From Chryseobacterium sp. S0630 (lineage in GTDB: Bacteria; Bacteroidota; Bacteroidia; Flavobacteriales; Weeksellaceae), in contig NZ_JAMZGF010000010.1 in NCBI RefSeq assembly GCF_024158915.1, forward strand, positions 46,838 through 110,837: DNA of 64,000 nucleotides, in the 5' to 3' direction. The notes under the pieces were generated by a model. It was not told the origin of the DNA. It saw only the letters and a program-made list of their open reading frames with translations, and ran no database searches. Within the stretch, counting starts at the first letter, position 1, and each line of letters starts with the position of its first letter. Shown piece by piece: positions 57,384 to 64,000 of this stretch. Made by a program: the position numbers and the translations under genes.

Positions 57384-59934
57384 ATAAATTTTTAATTCTT
57401 GTTTTAGCTGTTTCTTTTTGTAGATTTAATTCATTTTGTGATTGCTCGTTTGGTGCTTTAAAGTGAATATAGAACCCCGGATTACATCTATAATTTAATC
57501 CCATACCTACGGCATAAACGGTTGTGAATATTTCAAAATGTAAATGAGGAGCACAAGTTCCTTTTTCCACCCCAGAAACTCCACTTTTTGCAATAATTTT
57601 TCCTGCATTTACTTCTGTTCCTTCTTCAACCAGGACTTGTTCCAAATGTGCATAAAATAAAAATACATCTTTTGTTTTATCAAAGTTATTACTTTGATTA
57701 ATTTCTCCATTGGATGGATAGAGTAGGGAATAATCTCTTCTATGATTAAAAAGAGATTCTTTATCAGTTATTTTTATTGTCATAGTATTACCATAGCCAG
57801 CATGCCATTTGACTTTATGTACAATTCCTTTTACACATGCATATACATTGCTTCCTGGTATGGCAAATAAATCTAACCCTTGATGTTTGCTTCCATTTCT
57901 GGTATTTCCAAATAACCCCCAATGTTCTCCACTTGTTCCTTTTCCACCACCCCCACTTTGCATGTATAAAGTACATATTGGATTATCAACCGGATCATGC
58001 CATTTATTTGTTTTTACTGGTTCAACTTTTGTTTCTTGTACATTTTGACAAGAAAACTTTTGTACCTTATTTTGTTTACCTTTATCATACCATTTTTTTA
58101 TGTTTTCTGCAATTTCCCAAACATAGGTTTTTCCTTTTTCTTTATCTTCTTTATGAAATGCCGGGTTTGCAGCGTAGCCAACGTTTCTCCAATAATTAAG
58201 ATTTTTAATAGCTTTTCCATTTTTATAAGAAATGGGTAAACTATTATCAAAAACAATATGATTAGGCTGATTTCCTTTTCCACAATCAACAGGAAATAGT
58301 ACAGCTAAATAAAAATCTGTTAATGTATTTAGTTTTCCTTTAACTAATGGTAAGTATAAATATTTTTCAATATAATCTAACTGCTTTATCTGATCCATTG
58401 CTAATAACTCTGTTCTTGTAATTTTTAAATCAGTAGCAGCATCTTTTCCTATTTGCAATAAACCAACATATCCTTCCGTATCTTCATTTTTTTTCTTTTT
58501 AAATGTTCCGCATGTAGGATCGAAAGTTCCTCCTGTTTCATGAGCCATGGCTGCCATAAGATTGTTGGGATCAATGCCTGCTCGTTTGCTTATTTGTACA
58601 ACTTTCTTCCTAAATTCACAACTTACTTTTCCGCCCCATACTAAGTCTTTATATTGTTCATGACATATACAACTTTCTGGTTTAGCTGGTTTTTGTGTCT
58701 TCTGCACCCCCACCACACTCTTCACCTTCTCCACTTCTATCAACCCATCCGAATTTACCCCAAATTTCTGAGATTCCGCAGAAAGATCCCTGGAGATAAT
58801 TTCTATAAAATAGTTTTGTTTATATGAATCCAGATCACCGATACGAGAGTCTATTCCTTTTTCAAAAATATCTTTAGTAATGATAAATCCTGAAGTGTCA
58901 TACACATCGGCAGGAATTTTAATCATTCTACTTCGGTAAACTTCATCGTGAAATACCGGGTCAGATTCCCAGATGACATATTGGATGTGTTTTCCCACCA
59001 TATTTTTGGAGTGAATTCTTACCCTTACTTTATCCCCAACAGCGACTTTGGAAAGTTCTTTTCCTGTATCATCAATGAAAACGGCTTCTATAATATTACC
59101 TTTAGGATCTGGCTGCTTGGGAGCTCCTCCTTGTCCGGAAGGAAATTTTGGAGTGTGTTTCTCAGGTTGCGGCTTAGGTTTGGGCTGGTTTTGGGGCTGC
59201 CCTTTATAATCCGGATTGGCCACATCTACATTCACCTGGCTTGCTCCCTGGATTTTCCCTGAATATGTTGCCGTAACATAATACTCATGATTAACACCTT
59301 CATTTTTATCACCTCTCATCATAAACTGATTGGCCATCTGGCGAAGGATTTTTTCATCAGACATCAAAGGTATTTGTACTTCTGCAATCCCTTTTTCATT
59401 AACCCGAGTCTTGTAGCTGCTGGTATGACGGTTGTTTATATTGATAACAGGATCATGACCTTTTCCAGGCGCATCATCCTCCCAAAGATGAAATTCAATT
59501 TCTTTATTAAACATCGCAATACAATGAGCCTGCGCAATAAGAGTATCACGGTAGCTGGCTGTATTGAAATCTTTTGCTCCTCTGTTAAAGAGTACTATTT
59601 TATCAATCTTCGAAACCTTGTTGCTGATAGGAACAATTGTAAGACTACCTTTCATTTCTCTGGTAGAAGGAAGACCAGGTAAAAGTCCTTTTTTAATCTC
59701 ATAGACTTTCATTTGAAATTCTATTCCCAGCGCTATTTCTCCAAATTTGTAAGTTACTTTTTCACCGGTTTTTGGTTTTCCGGTGATATCTTTCCAGCTT
59801 CCGTTTTTCTGTTTCTTATAAAGATACCATTCATAGTCCTCCTTCAGTACAAATGAAAGTCCTGAAGGCTTTACTTCGTAGGAATATGTTTTTCCTACCT
59901 GAGGATTTTGATCCCCGGTAATATTTCCTGTCAT
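57370..59934 (-). CDS. probable T6SS effector: lysozyme-like plus M23 peptidase protein
   Basis: An 854-aa protein without signal peptide. The N-terminal 240 residues are unassigned, then a proline-rich linker, a second beta-rich region (about 280-400), a lysozyme-like transglycosylase domain around E466 (AAMAHETGGTFDP), and a C-terminal M23 peptidase domain with H684-x3-D688 (HQGLD) and H797-L-H799. The two catalytic domains would cut glycan strands and peptide stems. The lack of a signal peptide and the closeness of tssB/tssC favour T6SS delivery. The C-terminal half is more AT-rich than the N-terminal half, as in effectors with swapped toxin ends. Confidence 0.78.
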   Translation of the reverse strand: MTGNITGDQNPQVGKTYSYEVKPSGLSFVLKEDYEWYLYKKQKNGSWKDITGKPKTGEKVTYKFGEIALGIEFQMKVYEIKKGLLPGLPSTREMKGSLTIVPISNKVSKIDKIVLFNRGAKDFNTASYRDTLIAQAHCIAMFNKEIEFHLWEDDAPGKGHDPVININNRHTSSYKTRVNEKGIAEVQIPLMSDEKILRQMANQFMMRGDKNEGVNHEYYVTATYSGKIQGASQVNVDVANPDYKGQPQNQPKPKPQPEKHTPKFPSGQGGAPKQPDPKGNIIEAVFIDDTGKELSKVAVGDKVRVRIHSKNMVGKHIQYVIWESDPVFHDEVYRSRMIKIPADVYDTSGFIITKDIFEKGIDSRIGDLDSYKQNYFIEIISRDLSAESQKFGVNSDGLIEVEKVKSVVGVQKTQKPAKPESCICHEQYKDLVWGGKVSCEFRKKVVQISKRAGIDPNNLMAAMAHETGGTFDPTCGTFKKKKNEDTEGYVGLLQIGKDAATDLKITRTELLAMDQIKQLDYIEKYLYLPLVKGKLNTLTDFYLAVLFPVDCGKGNQPNHIVFDNSLPISYKNGKAIKNLNYWRNVGYAANPAFHKEDKEKGKTYVWEIAENIKKWYDKGKQNKVQKFSCQNVQETKVEPVKTNKWHDPVDNPICTLYMQSGGGGKGTSGEHWGLFGNTRNGSKHQGLDLFAIPGSNVYACVKGIVHKVKWHAGYGNTMTIKITDKESLFNHRRDYSLLYPSNGEINQSNNFDKTKDVFLFYAHLEQVLVEEGTEVNAGKIIAKSGVSGVEKGTCAPHLHFEIFTTVYAVGMGLNYRCNPGFYIHFKAPNEQSQNELNLQKETAKTRIKNLYGKK

Positions 59935-60137
59935 GGCTAACAGAATTTATAAATAACTTCCGGCTGGAAACTATTTAGACAGATATTACTTTTATGATCA
60001 GATTGCAGGGGAGAATGAAGGAGTATACCCTCATATAGGATTACATTTTTTTTCATTGTGTTTTTGTGTTGTTTCAAAAACAAAAATAAAAAAAATCATA
60101 ACACAGTGATATAAAAAAATTGAATTAAAATTAAAAG

Positions 60138-60596
60138 TTATTTATTCTCTACAGAATATACGGGAGCAGCTTTCAGCCACTGATATTTTAGGTTTCTATC
60201 TTTGGCTATAAAACGGTATCCTTCAAGCTTTTTTAGATACACATACATGGAATCGGTATTTTTGATTTTTAGTCTGTATTGAGACAAAAACATCATTGGC
60301 ATTTCTACAGCAGAATCTCTCACTGTTTTCAATACTTTTCCTGATCTTACTTTATAAAGGTAGAATGATTTTCCACGGCCTTTAGAACTGTCTGCCAGTT
60401 TTACCTCTGAACTTGCCAGTACAAGTTCACTTCCATCAAAACATTCATCTCTATTCATGATGTATGCTTTTCCTTCCTGACGTTCCTGTGCGAAAAGATC
60501 ATTTTCATAAGTGCCCGGACTTTGGTATTTTTTTTCACAACTTATCAAAAGGATGATCAGCATAAAGGGTAATCCAATAATAAGTGTTTTATTCAT
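60138..60596 (-). CDS. lipoprotein of unknown function beside the T6SS sheath genes
   Basis: A 152-aa lipoprotein (signal MNKTLIIGLPFMLIILLISC). The mature part SPGTYENDLFAQERQEGKAYIMNRDECFDGSELVLASSEVKL has two cysteines counting the lipobox. Not recognised. It lies between tssC and the effector gene on the same strand, and after a terminator-like hairpin (60624). A role as T6SS component or second immunity protein is possible but unsupported. Confidence 0.65.
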   Translation of the reverse strand: MNKTLIIGLPFMLIILLISCEKKYQSPGTYENDLFAQERQEGKAYIMNRDECFDGSELVLASSEVKLADSSKGRGKSFYLYKVRSGKVLKTVRDSAVEMPMMFLSQYRLKIKNTDSMYVYLKKLEGYRFIAKDRNLKYQWLKAAPVYSVENK

Positions 60597-60623
60597 ATTC
60601 AATTTCATAGGTGTTGGTTGAAA

Positions 60624-60655
60624 AAAAACCGATGTAATATTGCATCGGTTTTTGT
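60624..60655. terminator. terminator downstream of tssC
   Basis: AAAAACCGATG / CATCGGTTTTT with a 7-8 base loop, T-rich on both sides. Confidence 0.8.
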
Positions 60656-60674
60656 TATATAAAGTACGTTTATG

Positions 60675-62036
60675 TTACTCCTGAGTGTATTCTGCATCCC
60701 ATTCGTTACCATCATCTCCTTTGTGTCCGTCCAATTTAATAACGAAACTTTTTGTAGGGAAATAAGGTGTCATACGAATATCCAGCCATACTCTGTCTTT
60801 GTTTACTCTATCCTGCTCGAAACGAACAATTTTGAATTTCTCGATCAATTTGTCCGGTCCTTTGATATTGTCAAGGAAGGTTACAATCTGTCTTCTCAAA
60901 TCGTCTTCGTTCTTGGCATTCCAGTTTTCGAAAGCTCTTCTGTTCAGGAAGTCAAGCAGTACTTTGGTAACATAGTCGAAAACACGAACTACGGAATACG
61001 TCTGAAGACCGATATTGTCTCCTGTAAATAAGGTCTTCGCAGAGAAAGCCATAATTTTTCCGTATTCGTTTACCATTGGTACAAGACCCATTTTTTCCAA
61101 TTGAGAAATTTCACTTTTCTTCAATTCGAATTTTACAGCGTCTACTTCGTTGATATTACCATGCTTTTTACCTGCTGCTACCTGAGACATCAGTGTTTTG
61201 TGGATTTTTCCTGCTAATGAAGTGGAAGGTGGAAGTTCTACGTTTTCTTCTTCGCCTACTTCTTCAGCCTTACCACGTCCTACCAGCCAGTTACACGTCA
61301 TGATAACGTTACTTCTGTGAAGCTCACCACCTGTAAGGTTTGCAGAGTGGAATAAGTCTACCACATCATCCGGCTTATCAAGGTTGGCGAAGTCTGTAAC
61401 CATCATTACTTTGTTTTCGTTACAGATTTTTGCCCATTTCTCGATGACCTTATTGGATCCTAAATATCCTGGTATTGCAAGGATTGAGTAATTATCTCTA
61501 AGGTCAAGACGGTCGTAATAGTTTTTGAATTCTTCTGAGATGGCATCGATGAACAAAGGATTATCCAGATCGGAAACCTGATCAAGGCTTGCATTCACGA
61601 TACTTACGTTGTCCACTTTATCCAATTCTGTATTTTTGTAGAATTGCGCTACTGTTCTGTAGTTGGTTTCCAACATACGAACGGCATCCAGTGTATTTTT
61701 TAAGTTTGTTTTTAAATTCTGATCGGCCTGTTGTGCTTTACTCTTGCACGTATCAGCCATTTTATCTGCAGATTCACTACCTTCTAGAAGGTTTACCCAA
61801 AGATTGATCTTCTGAAGAAGTTCTTTTCTTTCGTCGGATTTATTGCTGTCGTTCAGGAAGATTTCTTTTCTTGCCTTTCTTGTTGGGTTCATATTGGCAA
61901 TACCGTCTACAACGGATTCAACAAAGCCAAATCCTCCCATTTTATTGAGCTCTGCAAGCGGGTTGCCCTTCGGCTGCCCTGCGTGTTGCTGTTGCCCCTG
62001 CTGCTGGCTCTCTTGTGCCTGTAATTTGCTATCCAT
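60675..62036 (-). CDS. tssC: T6SS contractile sheath protein TssC (Bacteroidota type)
   Basis: A 453-aa sheath protein of the DUF5458/TssC group used by Bacteroidota T6SS. NPLAELNKMGGFGFVESVVDGIANMNPTRKARKEIFL and the core LSQLEK/EYGKIMAFSAKTLFTGDN fit the family. Together with TssB it forms the sheath that contracts to drive the Hcp tube. The N-terminal Gln-rich stretch (QQQGQQQHAGQPKG) is low complexity. It follows tssB by 20 bases on the same strand. Confidence 0.88.
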   Translation of the reverse strand: MDSKLQAQESQQQGQQQHAGQPKGNPLAELNKMGGFGFVESVVDGIANMNPTRKARKEIFLNDSNKSDERKELLQKINLWVNLLEGSESADKMADTCKSKAQQADQNLKTNLKNTLDAVRMLETNYRTVAQFYKNTELDKVDNVSIVNASLDQVSDLDNPLFIDAISEEFKNYYDRLDLRDNYSILAIPGYLGSNKVIEKWAKICNENKVMMVTDFANLDKPDDVVDLFHSANLTGGELHRSNVIMTCNWLVGRGKAEEVGEEENVELPPSTSLAGKIHKTLMSQVAAGKKHGNINEVDAVKFELKKSEISQLEKMGLVPMVNEYGKIMAFSAKTLFTGDNIGLQTYSVVRVFDYVTKVLLDFLNRRAFENWNAKNEDDLRRQIVTFLDNIKGPDKLIEKFKIVRFEQDRVNKDRVWLDIRMTPYFPTKSFVIKLDGHKGDDGNEWDAEYTQE

Positions 62037-62056
62037 GATTTAATGTAAGTCTTTAA

Positions 62057-62503
62057 TTATTTTTCAAGTTCTTGTGCCACTTCTTTCAATACTTCTATAA
62101 ACGCTGCTCTTGTCTGATCATTCTCCAGCATGTTGCGTAGAATTTTGTTTGTTTTCAGCTGACGTACGATTTTATTGTACTGCTCCTGTTCCATGCTCAA
62201 TTGCTGCAGATAATCTGACTTCTGAGTAAGGCTTTTAGGGGTAAAGTCTCCAAGGTTTTGAAAACGGAATTCCTCTTCTACCATTCCACCATCTTCTGTT
62301 TCGTGTTGTACCGATACTGAAGGCTGAAAATGTTTGAAAACGTCTTCCACTGTTTTTAATCCTGTTACGATTTCAGGGGTATAAGACTCGTCTGTTGTAA
62401 GTTGGCTTACTATCAGTGATTTATTTTCCTGTATTTCCTGAATAGCTTCATTAGCGTCTACTTTTACCTCGTTTCCGCCAACACCATAATTAAACATTGC
62501 CAT
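62057..62503 (-). CDS. tssB: T6SS contractile sheath protein TssB
   Basis: A 148-aa small sheath protein. The start at 62503 (MAMFNYGVGGNEVKVDANEAIQE) gives the usual length; the longer frame to 62617 adds an unconserved Asn-rich stretch. FRFQNLGDFTPKSL is the TssB-type interaction motif, followed by a helical end (IEVLKEVAQELEK). It heads the minus-strand sheath operon. Confidence 0.85.
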   Translation of the reverse strand: MAMFNYGVGGNEVKVDANEAIQEIQENKSLIVSQLTTDESYTPEIVTGLKTVEDVFKHFQPSVSVQHETEDGGMVEEEFRFQNLGDFTPKSLTQKSDYLQQLSMEQEQYNKIVRQLKTNKILRNMLENDQTRAAFIEVLKEVAQELEK

Positions 62504-62857
62504 ATTATTGTTATTTTGAGATTTACTATTTTGGTTTGGATCTGTCTTTGAATAATTTACCGATGAATCAAATAAATTACCAATCCAATGTTTAAATTTA
62601 AAAAAAAACTGTAACATACAAAATTTTACTAAGATTTTTCTTGAATCATCTAAATCTGTTTACATTTATTCAACATAAAATCATCACATTACGATATCAC
62701 TAAGCTATGAAAAAATAAATAAAGTCTTCCAAGAAAAATAAAATAAAATTTTTGTTCGCTTTACTCTTTTATAAACATGCCTGATGAATGTTAAAATAAG
62801 AATTCCTAAGATTTCACAAAAAAATATTCTTTATATTTAAACAAAGTGAACCGTGTC
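62504..62857. other. AT-rich divergent promoter region
   Basis: The 354-base gap between tssB and the plus-strand gene holds a TATATTTA element (about 62831-62839) 18 bases before the ATG at 62858. Otherwise it is AT-rich and without repeats or ORFs that I can support. Confidence 0.5.
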
Positions 62858-63904
62858 ATGAAAGATGTAAAAATAGCGTTCAGAAAACCGATATTTCCCG
62901 TTTCAGAAGCATTACAACAATATTTGGAAAAATATAACAGAACTACCAAGATTAAGTTCCTGTATGAAGACCTTTTAAGATTTAATGATAATGTGAGAAT
63001 TCTGGATAAAGATGGCAAAGATACTTTGTGGCTTGGAGTTCTGTATTCTGAATATGAGTTTAAAGAAATAGAGGCCAATTTAAATAAAATTTATACCCTT
63101 CTTCATTCTGATGGAGATACTGCTACTTTACCCTATCTGAAAGTGGATACGATAGACTTTTGTACTTTCGGAAATTCTAAACCTTTCCGGATTCGGGTGA
63201 GAAATGTACTGAATGACAATTATACTTATTTCTATATTAAACAGGCCGATGCTTCCCGGATCTTCGGATTAGAGCTTGAAGATCTGCTTTCTCCTAACCG
63301 GATTAACTTCCTGGTTTATAAAAATACTTTGATTGAAGAGCATATTTTAGGAATTCCCGGAGATGTTTTTATTCAGAAACATTTATCCAACTGCTCAGAA
63401 CTTGAAAAGGCACAGATTTCCAAGGAATTTGTGAAATTCAATGAGCGCTGCCTTATCGGGCTTCTTGGTGATATGCGTTCTTATAATTATGTGGTGATTC
63501 CCATTCATGATTTTGACCAGGTAATTTACAGAATCCGCCCCATCGATTTTGATCAGCAAACGTATGAGGGAAATCTGAAAGTTTATCTTCCACAGTATTT
63601 CAAAGAAAATAATCAAATGGTGACCATGGTATTGGAAAAACTGAAGCCAAGTTCTATAGAACAATACCGTAAGGAGGTGCGTTCACAAATTGTAAAAAGA
63701 GTAACTAGCAGTCAAAACAGATTTGATGAACTCATTTCTATTATGAAAAAAGACAATCTTGCACCGGAAGCCAATGTCATAGAACTAAGGACGGCTTTAC
63801 AAAAACTCACCTACGATGTTAATTTCAAATATTGTAAAACCATGGGAGATATTATAGAAACCGGAATAAAGTTTGTGCTCCGGAATTATAAGAAAGAATA
63901 TTAA
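62858..63904 (+). CDS. unrecognised protein with kinase-like motifs, divergent from tssB
   Basis: A 348-aa soluble protein. It is not a family I recognise. I see a pattern reminiscent of protein-kinase-like folds: D205-x4-N210 in LLGDMRSYNYVV (catalytic-loop type) and, 20 residues later, D230-F-D232 in RPIDFDQQ (metal-binding type). The N-terminal half lacks an obvious glycine loop. The ATG at 62858 is preferred over the GTG at 62846. It is divergent from tssB and may belong to the T6SS locus, but neither that nor kinase activity is proven. Confidence 0.6.
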   Translation: MKDVKIAFRKPIFPVSEALQQYLEKYNRTTKIKFLYEDLLRFNDNVRILDKDGKDTLWLGVLYSEYEFKEIEANLNKIYTLLHSDGDTATLPYLKVDTIDFCTFGNSKPFRIRVRNVLNDNYTYFYIKQADASRIFGLELEDLLSPNRINFLVYKNTLIEEHILGIPGDVFIQKHLSNCSELEKAQISKEFVKFNERCLIGLLGDMRSYNYVVIPIHDFDQVIYRIRPIDFDQQTYEGNLKVYLPQYFKENNQMVTMVLEKLKPSSIEQYRKEVRSQIVKRVTSSQNRFDELISIMKKDNLAPEANVIELRTALQKLTYDVNFKYCKTMGDIIETGIKFVLRNYKKEY

Positions 63905-63923
63905 AAAAGAATCCGTCTCATAT

Positions 63924-63948
63924 TGGACTGCACCCAAAAGTTTAGACA
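63924..63948. mobile_element. probable terminal inverted repeat of an IS3-type element
   Basis: The sequence beginning TGGACTGCACCCAAAAGTTT and ending AGACA resembles the IR ends of IS3/IS150-group elements (TGxxCCCAAAAGTTxAGACA). The window stops 52 bases later, so no transposase can be seen. Confidence 0.45.
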
Positions 63949-63971
63949 AAATTAAACAATATTATTATATG

Positions 63972-64000
63972 AAAGAGTTCGGTACTGTACCGGACTCTTT
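63972..64000. repeat. hairpin at the window edge
   Basis: AAAGAGTTCGGTAC / GTACCGGACTCTTT with one mismatch. It may be a terminator or part of the element end. Confidence 0.5.

Noticed and set aside
62504..62617. Longer TssB with an Asn-rich N-terminus
   Set aside because: The extension is low-complexity, absent from homologues as I know them, and the internal start gives the standard length.

Overview
The window reads as a chromosomal segment of a Flavobacteriales bacterium, most likely Chryseobacterium or a close relative (Weeksellaceae). The signs are low G+C, the Bacteroidota promoter pattern (TTG, a spacer of about 18-20 bases, TAnnTTTG), weak or absent Shine-Dalgarno sites, the gliding/T9SS lipoprotein GldD, a Bacteroidota-type T6SS sheath pair, FHS-type sugar transporters and a family of short leader peptides starting MKNLKKLSRE. 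No rRNA, CRISPR array or complete insertion sequence is visible. There is one tRNA (Leu, anticodon CAA).

Region by region. 1-6.3 kb: a partial gene, cobT, then a same-strand trio of nucleotidyltransferase, ATP-grasp ligase and nucleotidyltransferase that resembles an RNA-repair cassette. It is followed by TfoX-like and DUF2975/HTH genes set among C-rich intergenic repeats. 6.4-13.4 kb: an ABC ATPase with a permease-M1 peptidase fusion, then a MarR regulator and an outer-membrane barrel receptor. 13.8-19.8 kb: pnp and rpsO on the minus strand, separated by a sugar transporter and a DUF4260 gene, then a small secreted protein. 20.0-21.1 kb: five tandem genes for 46-53 aa precursor peptides, each with a basic leader and a six-cysteine core of knottin-like spacing. 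21.3-30 kb: mgtE, a B12-binding-type protein, a cupin, a GAF protein, a metallo-hydrolase, tRNA-Leu, an S41 peptidase, a truncated acyltransferase and a VIT1-type transporter. 30-35.8 kb: a mannitol/fructose catabolic operon (dehydrogenase, transporter, porin-like protein, fructokinase) divergent from a LacI regulator, with twin palindromic operators between them. 36-45 kb: lgt, an SDR enzyme, a candidate sRNA, a cold-shock gene with a long leader and an RND efflux operon. 45-56 kb: mostly housekeeping genes (L,D-transpeptidase-like, queG, rhodanese, surA, gldD, mutY) plus an overlooked 26-codon basic gene. 56-64 kb: part of a T6SS locus with tssB, tssC, lipoproteins, a two-domain peptidoglycan hydrolase that looks like an effector, an overlapping candidate immunity lipoprotein and a divergent gene with kinase-like motifs. 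The window ends in what looks like the tip of an IS3-type element.

The most interesting items are the five-gene cystine-rich peptide cluster (19996-21117), the putative RNA-repair trio (1792-4438), the T6SS effector/immunity pair (56385-59934) and the 26-aa basic peptide gene with its own promoter and terminator (47270-47445). Several interspersed inverted repeats lie between genes. Cobalamin is a minor theme (cobT, a BtuF-like protein, and QueG, which uses B12), but these genes are not clustered.
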